A model generated the notes under the pieces. It was not told the DNA's origin, made no database searches, and worked only from the letters and a program-made list of their open reading frames with translations. From NCBI GenBank assembly GCA_964567515.1, contig CAZMMW010000039.1:1-8235 (forward strand): a DNA stretch of 8,235 nucleotides, in the 5' to 3' direction. This DNA is from JBBIVB01 sp964567515. Lineage in GTDB: Bacteria; Patescibacteriota; Patescibacteriia; Veblenbacterales; UBA10138. Within the stretch, counting starts at the first letter, position 1, and every line of letters begins with the position of its first letter. The translations under genes were made by a program, and so were the position numbers. This document shows positions 1 to 5,696 of the stretch, piece after piece.

Positions 1-5
1 TACCC

Positions 6-34
6 TTGACAAATTAAACCACTAATATTAATTT
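6..34 (+). promoter_or_regulatory. Probable promoter of the two-gene unit 94-938
   Basis: A perfect TTGACA at 6-11 is followed after 17 bases by TAATTT (29-34), a poor -10 match. Transcription would begin near 41 and leave a leader of about 50 bases before the ATG at 94. The -35 is convincing but the -10 is weak in an AT-rich stretch, so the exact -10 is uncertain. Confidence 0.4.
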
Positions 35-82
35 AAGATAATAAAATAAACATTCAAACTTACTTTAACAACTCATAATTGT

Positions 83-87
83 AGGAG
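83..87 (+). promoter_or_regulatory. Strong Shine-Dalgarno of the 138-aa gene
   Basis: AGGAG lies 6 bases before the ATG at 94. It fixes the start there rather than at the internal ATG (184), which has no comparable site. The context TAGGAGAAA-ATA-ATG is nearly the same as the one in front of the 86-aa gene on the minus strand (4170-4174). Confidence 0.8.
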
Positions 88-93
88 AAAATA

Positions 94-510
94 ATGAAAA
101 ACAAATTGTTTACTCTTGATAACGGTAATCTGATCCCGATAATACCGGCCAATAAAAACAATATTAAAGATGATAAGAACCTGATGGCTAAACCAACGCA
201 ACTAACGGTTGGCATGAAACTACAAATAGAAAAAACGACCTACGACAACAACCTTGACACAGCTCAGATAACCGCTCCGTTACCATCTTTTAATTTTTGT
301 GTTTCCCATATTGACCAGCCAACCGTGTTTTTCGAAACACCCGCTATCGTATGGCAACCAGAGGCCTGGCCTATCACCAAAGCCGATGTTAGCGGTATGC
401 TAAAAAAACTTTTTCCTGAATTTGATCTTCAATTCAATGCCAAAAAACTACCAGCCAAAAAATTCGCTAGTATCACTATTACTAATGTTAAAAAAAGGAG
501 CAAATTATGA
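94..510 (+). CDS. Hypothetical protein, 138 aa, first of a coupled pair
   Basis: I do not recognise this protein. It is a soluble-looking product with no signal peptide, membrane segment or cysteine motif (a single Cys at 69). The N-terminal 35 residues are Asn/Lys-rich and probably flexible. The middle (about 60-115) is richer in aromatic and hydrophobic residues, including a stretch with FNF, VFF and two Trp, and looks like the folded core. The C-terminus is basic, ending near KKRSKL. A strong AGGAG site supports the start at 94, and the stop (TGA, 508-510) overlaps the next ATG (507-509), so the two genes are very likely translationally coupled and act together. The C-terminal part (FD..FNAK..LP, residues 110-120) faintly resembles the same region of the downstream protein. 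It could be a phage-like or plasmid-like accessory gene, but nothing visible proves that. Confidence 0.8.
   Translation: MKNKLFTLDNGNLIPIIPANKNNIKDDKNLMAKPTQLTVGMKLQIEKTTYDNNLDTAQITAPLPSFNFCVSHIDQPTVFFETPAIVWQPEAWPITKADVSGMLKKLFPEFDLQFNAKKLPAKKFASITITNVKKRSKL
494..500 (+). promoter_or_regulatory. Shine-Dalgarno of the 143-aa gene, inside the upstream gene
   Basis: AAAGGAG at 494-500 sits 6 bases before the ATG at 507, within the last codons of the preceding gene. With the ATGA stop/start overlap it supports coupled translation. Confidence 0.8.
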
Positions 511-938
511 AATTAGGAAACGGTTTGCATATCAAAGCTTTATATCCACCACCACTCGTCAGAGTTCAAGATTTAGTAGATTACCAAGGTAATCTCACTG
601 ACTTAGAAGAAAACGATGTGTTGCATCTTAAACGTTTTATTGGCGATGGCTTGTCTGTTGATCATCTCACCTTAGAGATCCATAGAGGTCAGCAACGAGT
701 ACTTTTCTGGACTGAATTTACCAATTCGGACGGTAAAAAATACCGCATCAAACAAGATTCAATCATCATCTTTCATAAATCCAATCATCACGATATAGGA
801 GAGATAATTACCGAAGATTGTCTGTTTGATAGATTTTTCAATGCCAAAGTTGTTTTAAATAAACTACCGCCTGGTGTTCATGACGACACCTCACAAATGA
901 TTGCTTATAAAGCAATCAAAATTATAAAAAAGCGGTAG
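507..938 (+). CDS. Hypothetical protein, 143 aa, second of a coupled pair
   Basis: I do not recognise this protein. No signal peptide or membrane segment is visible. Residues 30-70 hold an acidic, Leu-rich stretch followed by a likely beta-strand run ending near VLFWTEF (65-71). Residues 90-107 contain a His-rich turn (KSNHHDIGE) and an acidic strand with the only Cys (105). The C-terminus is basic and ends in KKR. There is a good ribosome binding site, and the start overlaps the upstream stop by ATGA. An intrinsic terminator begins 27 bases after the stop, so the unit ends here and contains just these two genes. The segment FDRFFNAK...KLP (107-121) echoes FDLQFNAKKLP in the upstream protein, which may mean an ancient duplication or simply chance. 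I assign no function. Confidence 0.8.
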   Translation: MKLGNGLHIKALYPPPLVRVQDLVDYQGNLTDLEENDVLHLKRFIGDGLSVDHLTLEIHRGQQRVLFWTEFTNSDGKKYRIKQDSIIIFHKSNHHDIGEIITEDCLFDRFFNAKVVLNKLPPGVHDDTSQMIAYKAIKIIKKR

Positions 939-965
939 CCTAAAAAATATTATTACATTCAATTA

Positions 966-1000
966 ACATCCAGCTCGTAACTAGCTGGGTGTTTTTATTT
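966..1000 (+). terminator. Intrinsic terminator of the coupled pair
   Basis: A 10-bp stem (966-975 with 983-992, one G-T pair, the rest Watson-Crick) closes a 7-base loop and is followed at once by a T-rich tract (TTTTATTTTAT). On the minus strand the stem is followed by a poorer T tract, so it serves the plus-strand genes mainly. It could still limit read-through from the vanW-like gene, whose stop is 35 bases beyond. Confidence 0.85.
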
Positions 1001-1034
1001 TATCTAGATTCTAACCTCAACTTTTATTCTAATT

Positions 1035-2885
1035 CTACTGCTGTCTAGTCGTATCTGATGACGACAAAACAGCACCTTCTCCTGCTGGCTGATTTTGTAA
1101 TGTTCCTTTCGGCACGCCTACTAAACAAACTTCTTGCCAAGCTACATAATGGCTTTTAAAAACCTTTTCTTTTTTAGTACCATCAGCATAAGTAACAGTA
1201 TAAGTAAATTCAGTATCAGCGCCGGCATGTGCCTTTTCCGTACACTTTTTTTCACCCACTGGTAAATCCTCCGTTTCTACTATTTTGGCTGGCGGTGGCG
1301 AAATTATATTAGATATTTTAGGTTTAGTCTGCTCTACTTGTCGGCCATCTTTAGTTCCCCAAAATTCAAAAATCAAATTATCGCCTTCAATCTTGGCCTG
1401 GATTAAAATGGCGCGTCCTGTGTCATTAGTAAATCGTAAATCTGGTTTAGGATCATAAATCGTGGCATCAGTACCAGCTGGTTCATAATAAGGCACGCGA
1501 TAAGAATGATTACGGCGTTCTACAATCGGCAAACCGGAAGCCAAAGCCGCACGAAAAGTAGTGGTGCCGATCTGACATAAACCACCGCCAAATTCAGGAA
1601 TAGTTTTATTGCCCTTAATCACTAACTCCTGTAAATAACCCGTGGTTTCATCTATTTTACCTAGATTTTTAATCAAAGAAAATTCTTCTTCCGGCTGAAT
1701 TAATACTCCATTTAAAGTACTAGCACCTACCTTAATATTAAAACGACGGTTTTTAGGACTGCCGGCAAAATTTGATCTACCTATACCAATAATTTCCGCG
1801 ATACCCAATTCGTTAGTAGCAGCGGTAACAATCTTAGGCTCAATTATCTTTACAACCAATTCTATACTAGTCTGATTATCCCTAATAGCTTGTTCAATTT
1901 TGTCCACCGAAGCAACTAGTTCTAATTCTCTACCTTGTTGACTATTTATAAATTCTTTGACCTTGCCATTCTCCAACTTAAACTTAGCGTCTTGGGGCGA
2001 CTGATTAATATTATTACTAATCTCTTTGGCAAAATAATCTTGTGCTAAATCCACTAATAAACCAACTTGGGCGATATTATCTTGCATTTTTACTCCTAAC
2101 CAATGATGCCAAATTAATGGCTCTACCTGCCACTTATTATCTTGGTACTTTAACGTTAGGGTTAAATCTTTTAACCAGGTTTTGGCTTGTAATAATAATC
2201 CAGCTACCTTCTCTTCAGTTAATTCAGGGGTAACTTTTTTAACTGATAAAAAGATGCTTTGATTAGAAAAATTATCAAGCCGGTTTTGTAAATCTTGCCA
2301 GAATTTTTCTTCATCTAAAACCGTCCCGGATTTTTCTGCTACCACTGATAAATTATCAGCAACATCTACTATTAATTTAGCTGGCTGTGGTGATTGCTCT
2401 AAACTAGAAAAATTCTCTCTGACAAAAACTAAAATTCGTTCTTGCTCTACTTTAAAAACTGGTTTTATTGACTGACCAGTAAATTTAATCCATAACGGCC
2501 CCCAAAACTTTTGAAAAATATTTCCCATCTGAAAAAAATTAACTGCTTGTGCAATGGTTTGTTCTAAATCTAAACCAATTAAGTTATAAGTTAAATCTGG
2601 ATCGCCAGCCGAAGTAACCAAAGTCGGTAAAAGCACCCTTTGTCCCATGTTATCTACTAACTCCCAACCCTGATTTTGTGTTTGATACCATTTTTTCTGC
2701 AATAAATTTTGTGCTTGTTGGCTAGCTAAACCGCCAACATTAACAGAACCAATGCTAACGCCATGGTAAATCTTGTTATTTTGCGCAATATTATAACTAG
2801 CTGGCAGGATCACTAAAACCAAAAATACCACCAAGAGGGGCGATAAATAATAGATGATCCAAAATTTTAATTTATCTTTGGTCAT
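1035..2885 (-). CDS. VanW family membrane-anchored protein
   Basis: This 616-aa protein has the VanW/YoaR-like architecture. A single membrane anchor spans residues 8-29 after a short Lys-rich start, so the bulk lies outside the cell. Residues 40-66 (VSIGSVNVGGLASQQA) match the start of the PG_binding_4 type domain. A second such module lies around 168-320 (VVAEKSGTVLDEEKF is typical). The VanW domain (about 370-500) carries the hallmark FGGGLCQIGTT with Cys437, then RNHSYRV and YDPKPDLRFTNDT. A C-terminal beta-rich module (about 545-592) contains two cysteines, 548 and 587, which could form a disulphide. The family is associated with the cell wall, but its biochemical role is not established. 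It is the last gene of the hsp20-DUF3006-vanW run, 13 bases after the DUF3006 stop, with only a weak ribosome binding site. Confidence 0.92.
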   Translation of the reverse strand: MTKDKLKFWIIYYLSPLLVVFLVLVILPASYNIAQNNKIYHGVSIGSVNVGGLASQQAQNLLQKKWYQTQNQGWELVDNMGQRVLLPTLVTSAGDPDLTYNLIGLDLEQTIAQAVNFFQMGNIFQKFWGPLWIKFTGQSIKPVFKVEQERILVFVRENFSSLEQSPQPAKLIVDVADNLSVVAEKSGTVLDEEKFWQDLQNRLDNFSNQSIFLSVKKVTPELTEEKVAGLLLQAKTWLKDLTLTLKYQDNKWQVEPLIWHHWLGVKMQDNIAQVGLLVDLAQDYFAKEISNNINQSPQDAKFKLENGKVKEFINSQQGRELELVASVDKIEQAIRDNQTSIELVVKIIEPKIVTAATNELGIAEIIGIGRSNFAGSPKNRRFNIKVGASTLNGVLIQPEEEFSLIKNLGKIDETTGYLQELVIKGNKTIPEFGGGLCQIGTTTFRAALASGLPIVERRNHSYRVPYYEPAGTDATIYDPKPDLRFTNDTGRAILIQAKIEGDNLIFEFWGTKDGRQVEQTKPKISNIISPPPAKIVETEDLPVGEKKCTEKAHAGADTEFTYTVTYADGTKKEKVFKSHYVAWQEVCLVGVPKGTLQNQPAGEGAVLSSSDTTRQQ

Positions 2886-2898
2886 TATTTCTTATATA

Positions 2899-3129
2899 TT
2901 AAGACGAGCGATTTAAAATTTGATGCAATAAATACCTGGCCTTATCTTCTTGAGAAGCTTCCCGCCCTTCATCAACTGTAATCTTAAGCCACAGTTTCGC
3001 GCCTTCTGAAACATCAACTGGCAATAAAGAAACAGGTAAGGCAAACTCTTCGCCTTGATCGGTTCTGACCACGGCTCGTTCCTCTTCTAATCTATCAATA
3101 GTAATGACTACCTGATTAACTGACGGCAT
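2899..3129 (-). CDS. DUF3006 domain protein, 76 aa
   Basis: The small acidic protein fits the DUF3006 pattern: an opening strand ending in IDRLE (about 8-15), a VVRTDQGEEFALP strand pair, then LLP...V.EG..L.L.I..D (35-54), and a charged C-terminal helix. The fold is expected to be a small beta barrel; no biochemical function is known. In other bacteria such genes are often near ComEC-like or metallo-beta-lactamase genes, which are absent here. It starts three bases after the hsp20 stop. AAGGA inside the end of hsp20 sits 9 bases before the ATG, so it is almost certainly cotranscribed and perhaps coupled with hsp20. The full domain is present. Confidence 0.8.
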   Translation of the reverse strand: MPSVNQVVITIDRLEEERAVVRTDQGEEFALPVSLLPVDVSEGAKLWLKITVDEGREASQEDKARYLLHQILNRSS

Positions 3130-3132
3130 AAT

Positions 3133-3591
3133 TTAATTTCCTTCTTCTTGCTCTTCGTCTTCCTGATCCTCTACTGACACAGAAACTGATTTACCGCGTT
3201 CTATTTTAGGGAGAATAAGCGTTAACACTCCGTTTTTTAGATTAGCTTCAGCGGCTTCAGCTTTTATTTCTACCGGTAAAATAATAGATCTGGAAAAACC
3301 ACCCCAGTAGCATTCCTGATAAAAATAATCCTCGGGCGTTACCTCCTTATCTTGGTGTCTAGCGCCACGAATAGTTACTAAATCATTATTAATAGTAATA
3401 TCTAAATCTTCCGGCTTTACACCAGCAATAGTTGATTTAATAATCAAATCATCTTCGGTTTGATAAACATCAACCGACAGCTGGCCCTCGTATCCTGCCT
3501 CTATCCAATCCTGTGGCTCGTTCCCGCCAGAAGTGTTACCAACGGCTACGGGCTCGGCTTTTTCTTTTTTGAATAAACTAAATTTAGACAT
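3133..3591 (-). CDS. Small heat shock protein, Hsp20/alpha-crystallin family
   Basis: This 152-aa protein is an ATP-independent holdase that binds unfolding proteins in the cytoplasm as part of an oligomer. The alpha-crystallin domain spans about 38-130: DVYQTEDDLIIKSTIAGVKPEDLDI (41-65), then the F-R-IILP strand (99-106) and the family signature A-x-x-x-N-G-V-L (116-123). A V-S-V-S-V segment at about 136-140 may be the C-terminal I/V-x-I/V oligomer contact. The tail is strongly acidic and poorly ordered. I place the start at the ATG (3589-3591); the reading frame extends four codons to a TTG at 3601-3603, but that start overlaps the promoter region and has no better ribosome site. It is first in an operon with DUF3006 and VanW, and divergent from tRNA-Glu. 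No CIRCE-type inverted repeat was seen upstream. Confidence 0.93.
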   Translation of the reverse strand: MSKFSLFKKEKAEPVAVGNTSGGNEPQDWIEAGYEGQLSVDVYQTEDDLIIKSTIAGVKPEDLDITINNDLVTIRGARHQDKEVTPEDYFYQECYWGGFSRSIILPVEIKAEAAEANLKNGVLTLILPKIERGKSVSVSVEDQEDEEQEEGN

Positions 3592-3605
3592 TTCTAAAAA
3601 CAAAA

Positions 3606-3647
3606 ATTATACTACTATTAGTATAACAAACTTGGCCAGTTAACCAA
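3606..3647 (-). promoter_or_regulatory. Candidate hsp20 operon promoter region
   Basis: Reading on minus, TTGGTT (3642-3647) precedes TATACT (3620-3625) with 16 bases between, giving a leader of about 22 bases. A perfect TATAAT (3606-3611) lies closer to the gene but has no -35 at the right distance; if used, the leader would be only about 8 bases. One of these probably drives hsp20. No clear Shine-Dalgarno precedes the ATG. Confidence 0.4.
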
Positions 3648-3662
3648 ATATCTACTAGTGTA

Positions 3663-3692
3663 TTGACAAAACTATTAAAAGCTCTATAAAAT
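3663..3692 (+). promoter_or_regulatory. Promoter of tRNA-Glu
   Basis: TTGACA at 3663-3668 is followed by overlapping -10 candidates, TATAAA (3685-3690, 16-base spacer) and TAAAAT (3687-3692, 18-base spacer). Predicted initiation near 3697-3700 falls a few bases before the mature tRNA start at 3703, as is usual for a stable-RNA promoter. Confidence 0.75.
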
Positions 3693-3702
3693 AGTTGTTC
3701 AT

Positions 3703-3778
3703 GGCCCCATCGTCTAATTGGCTAGGACACCACGCTTTCAATGTGGCAATTCGGGTTCGATTCCCGATGGGGCTACCA
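3703..3778 (+). tRNA. tRNA-Glu (anticodon UUC), CCA encoded
   Basis: A full 76-base cloverleaf can be drawn. The acceptor stem is 3703-3709 with 3768-3774 (one G-U pair at the end). The D stem is 3712-3715 with 3725-3728, and GG lies in the D loop at 3720-3721. The anticodon stem is 3730-3734 with 3742-3746. The seven-base loop (3735-3741) has TTC at 3737-3739. The T stem is 3751-3755 with 3763-3767, and its loop TTCGATT has the normal GTTCGA context. Discriminator A3775 is followed by genomic CCA (3776-3778). UUC reads both Glu codons. The body (CGTCTA...AGGACAC) closely resembles other bacterial tRNA-Glu genes. It has its own promoter and is divergent from hsp20. Confidence 0.97.
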
Positions 3779-3840
3779 GATTCAAACTTTCCGAAATTTT
3801 TGCAGTTTTTTCTTCGGCGATTTGCAAAAATCGCCAGGGT
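3779..3840 (+). other. tRNA trailer with hairpin and competing pairing
   Basis: A perfect 8-bp stem (3816-3823 with 3828-3835) closes a GCAA tetraloop. The loop side of this hairpin (3824-3833) can instead pair with 3792-3803 upstream, apart from a two-base bulge, so two structures exclude each other. No long T run directly follows the hairpin, so it is not a standard terminator; it may be the 3' processing or release region of the tRNA transcript. Confidence 0.45.
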
Positions 3841-3848
3841 TCTTGGAT

Positions 3849-3883
3849 AAATAAAAAGACCTCAACTGTTGAACAGCGAGGCC
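3849..3883 (-). terminator. Intrinsic terminator of the 86-aa gene
   Basis: On the minus strand a two-part hairpin forms. A lower stem (3878-3881 with 3860-3863) and an upper stem (3873-3876 with 3866-3869) are separated by a small internal loop and capped by three bases. TCTTTTTATTTAT follows (3859 down to about 3847). It lies about 20 bases past the stop of the 86-aa gene and would also stop that transcript before it runs into tRNA-Glu antisense. Confidence 0.7.
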
Positions 3884-3901
3884 TATCAAAGTGGGATTTT
3901 T

Positions 3902-4162
3902 TTAGAGTTCAGAAAAAAAGGAGTCTTGCGTTTTGAGCCATACTCTAAGTTCTTGATATTTTTTCTCTGCACCTTTGTTTAATTTTGTCTCAGGGGACAA
4001 AGAAAGCGCTTCTTTGGATTCTTTTGTTGTTTCAAGAATAAGAGTTTTTCCTATAGCCCTATAGCGTCTATTAAACTCTTTCTGAAATTTAGCAGTACAG
4101 CCACAAAAGGCAACTATCTCGAACACGTTTTTGTAAAGGTCAAAAACAGTTTGTAATGTCAT
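3902..4162 (-). CDS. Hypothetical protein, 86 aa, with CxC motif
   Basis: I do not recognise this protein. It is short, basic and probably mostly helical. Residues 1-19 form an amphipathic or hydrophobic helix (FDLYKNVFEIVAF), followed directly by C20-G-C22, then a basic helix rich in Lys, Arg and Phe (25-36). The second half is Lys/Glu-rich and could be another helix. A C-x-C pair alone is not enough for a metal site unless the protein oligomerises. That it is a real gene rests on context: a near-consensus promoter upstream, a strong AGGAG 7 bases before the ATG, and a terminator straight after the stop. It stands alone between tRNA-Glu and the divergent glycosyltransferase-like gene. The full gene unit is present, so it is not a remnant. 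Confidence 0.75.
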   Translation of the reverse strand: MTLQTVFDLYKNVFEIVAFCGCTAKFQKEFNRRYRAIGKTLILETTKESKEALSLSPETKLNKGAEKKYQELRVWLKTQDSFFSEL

Positions 4163-4169
4163 TATATTT

Positions 4170-4174
4170 CTCCT
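4170..4174 (-). promoter_or_regulatory. Strong Shine-Dalgarno of the 86-aa gene
   Basis: AGGAG on the minus strand sits 7 bases before the ATG (4160-4162) and fixes that start. Its surroundings match the site before the 138-aa gene at 83-87. Confidence 0.8.
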
Positions 4175-4238
4175 AAATTGTGATTATGATATGTTGTTAT
4201 AAACTTTTATTAATGAATGTTTTTGTTATTTTTATTCC

Positions 4239-4267
4239 ATCTTAATAAACCTGAATACTTATGTCAA
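4239..4267 (-). promoter_or_regulatory. Near-consensus promoter of the 86-aa gene
   Basis: On the minus strand, TTGACA (4262-4267) and TAAGAT (4239-4244) are separated by exactly 17 bases. Initiation near 4232 leaves a leader of about 70 bases, AT-rich and without an obvious hairpin. The -35 lies back to back with the promoter of the glycosyltransferase-like gene on the other strand. Confidence 0.75.
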
Positions 4268-4279
4268 TAAACCAATTCT

Positions 4280-4288
4280 TGCTATAAT
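4280..4288 (+). promoter_or_regulatory. Extended -10 promoter giving a leaderless transcript
   Basis: TG-C-TATAAT (TATAAT at 4283-4288) is a perfect extended -10. A usual start seven bases past it is 4295, the A of the ATG itself, so the message would be leaderless. There is no Shine-Dalgarno in front of the gene. The matching -35 position (about 4260-4266) has no good hexamer and overlaps the -35 of the opposite promoter. Confidence 0.65.
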
Positions 4289-4294
4289 AATAAT

Positions 4295-5629
4295 ATGAAA
4301 CAATCAAAACAAGCTTGGGTAGTATCAGTAGATATGGGCTATGGCCATGAACGGGCAGCCTGGGGTTTAAAAGAATTGGCTTACAACAATATTATTGTGG
4401 CTAATAACTACCCTGGCATCCCCAACCGAGATAAAAAATTATGGCTACAGAGCCGCCGTATCTACGAAACTATTTCCCGCTTTAAAAGCATACCGTTGGT
4501 AGGAGATATGATTTTTGAAGTTATGGATAAATTGCAATCCATTCCTCAATTTTATCCGCGACGCGATTTATCTTCACCTAATCTGCAACTAAGAGAGGTT
4601 TATACCTTAATTCATCAAGGCGTCGGTAAACACCTTATAGAACAATTGATTAAAAGAAACAAAAGACTGCCGCTGGTCACCACTTTTTTTCAAATGGCTT
4701 TTACTGCCGAAGAATGCGGTTACCCTAATGATATTTATTGTGTAGTTTGCGATGCTGATTGCAGCCGCACTTGGGTGCCTTATGTCCCCAAGCAAAGTCG
4801 CATTAAATACTTTGCGCCTAATGGGCGCGTGGTAGAGCGCTTAAAACTTTACGGCATCAAACCAGAAAATATTTTTATCACCGGCTTTCCTTTGCCCAAA
4901 GAATTAATCGGCGGGCCAAGAATCAGTGTCATTAAACAAGATCTCTCACGCCGGCTAAGAAATCTGGATCCTAATAAGATATTTATTACCAAATATGAAA
5001 AAACCATCAGCTCTTATTTAGGTAAAAACTGGCGTCAGTTAAATCATAAACACCCACTTACTTTAACTTTTGCTGTAGGTGGCGCTGGCGCGCAAAAAGC
5101 CATCGGTGTACAAATACTAAAAAGTTTAACTACGGCTATTTCTCGCGATCAAATAAAAATAAATTTAGTAGCCGGTATCAGACGTGATATTGCTAGTTAT
5201 TTTAAACAAGCCTGTCAAAATTTAAAGCTTACTAAATTTTTAGGCCGAGATATAAACATTCTTTATCAAAACAATTATCATGGTTATTTTAAAGCGTTTA
5301 GCCAACTCTTACACACTACTGATATCTTGTGGACTAAACCGTCAGAATTATCTTTTTATACCGGACTAGGATTACCTATTATTATGTCACCACCGATTGG
5401 TTCTCAAGAACATTTTAACCGAGTTTGGCTTAAAACGGTAGGTGGTGGAATTACTCAAAACGATCCTCGCTATACTAATGAATGGCTATTTGATTGGGTA
5501 AACTCCGGCGGTTTAGCACGGGTGGCCTGGAACGGTTTTATTGAAGCCCCTACGCATGGCGCTTACCGTATTGATAGTATTATCACTGGTAAAAAAATAG
5601 AACTTGAAAAATTACCGTTAGTGGTGTAA
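4295..5629 (+). CDS. GT-B glycosyltransferase-like protein (MGDG synthase/MurG type)
   Basis: This 444-aa protein is probably a nucleotide-sugar glycosyltransferase working on a lipid or wall precursor at the inner membrane face. The N-terminus VSVDMGYGHERAA (11-22) matches the G-x-G-H glycine loop of MGDG synthase and MurG relatives. FAVGGAGAQKAIG (259-271) begins the second Rossmann domain, in place of MurG's GGSxGA. TKPSELSFYTGLGLPII (347-363) fits the donor-binding K-P-x-E segment, with E351 where related enzymes contact the sugar nucleotide; SQEHFN (370-375) matches the following Q-E-x-x-N. No membrane segment or signal peptide is visible, so membrane contact would be peripheral. The acceptor and donor cannot be read from the sequence. 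The start is supported by the glycine loop following immediately and by the leaderless promoter. HtrA follows on the same strand with its own promoter. Confidence 0.75.
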   Translation: MKQSKQAWVVSVDMGYGHERAAWGLKELAYNNIIVANNYPGIPNRDKKLWLQSRRIYETISRFKSIPLVGDMIFEVMDKLQSIPQFYPRRDLSSPNLQLREVYTLIHQGVGKHLIEQLIKRNKRLPLVTTFFQMAFTAEECGYPNDIYCVVCDADCSRTWVPYVPKQSRIKYFAPNGRVVERLKLYGIKPENIFITGFPLPKELIGGPRISVIKQDLSRRLRNLDPNKIFITKYEKTISSYLGKNWRQLNHKHPLTLTFAVGGAGAQKAIGVQILKSLTTAISRDQIKINLVAGIRRDIASYFKQACQNLKLTKFLGRDINILYQNNYHGYFKAFSQLLHTTDILWTKPSELSFYTGLGLPIIMSPPIGSQEHFNRVWLKTVGGGITQNDPRYTNEWLFDWVNSGGLARVAWNGFIEAPTHGAYRIDSIITGKKIELEKLPLVV

Positions 5630-5633
5630 AAAT

Positions 5634-5661
5634 TTGACTATTAATCGTTTAATAATAGATA
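5634..5661 (+). promoter_or_regulatory. Probable promoter of the HtrA-like gene
   Basis: TTGACT (5634-5639) starts four bases after the upstream stop codon and is followed after 16 bases by TAGATA (5656-5661), giving a leader of about 30 bases. A perfect TATAAT at 5681-5686 is an alternative -10 without a -35; it would start at about 5693, only 4 bases before the ATG. No Shine-Dalgarno is visible before the ATG. Confidence 0.5.
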
Positions 5662-5696
5662 AATGTGTTTATCATCAATCTATAATCAATAAGTTT

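Noticed and set aside
2042..2233. Open frame of 63 aa on plus inside the vanW-like gene
   Set aside because: Antisense to a well-supported gene, with no ribosome site and no recognisable product.
3592..3603. TTG start extending Hsp20 by four residues
   Set aside because: The ATG at 3591 gives a normal Hsp20 N-terminus, and the extension abuts the promoter region.
3882..3903. Possible plus-strand terminator for tRNA-Glu ending in a run of seven T
   Set aside because: The only stem before the T run is short and rich in G-T pairs; the T run partly belongs to the end of the 86-aa gene.
3718..3936. Open frame of 72 aa on plus starting in tRNA-Glu
   Set aside because: It begins inside the tRNA, crosses the hairpin region and terminator, and overlaps the end of the 86-aa gene.
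4607..4795. Open frame of 62 aa on minus inside the glycosyltransferase-like gene
   Set aside because: Shadow of the coding strand, without promoter or ribosome site.
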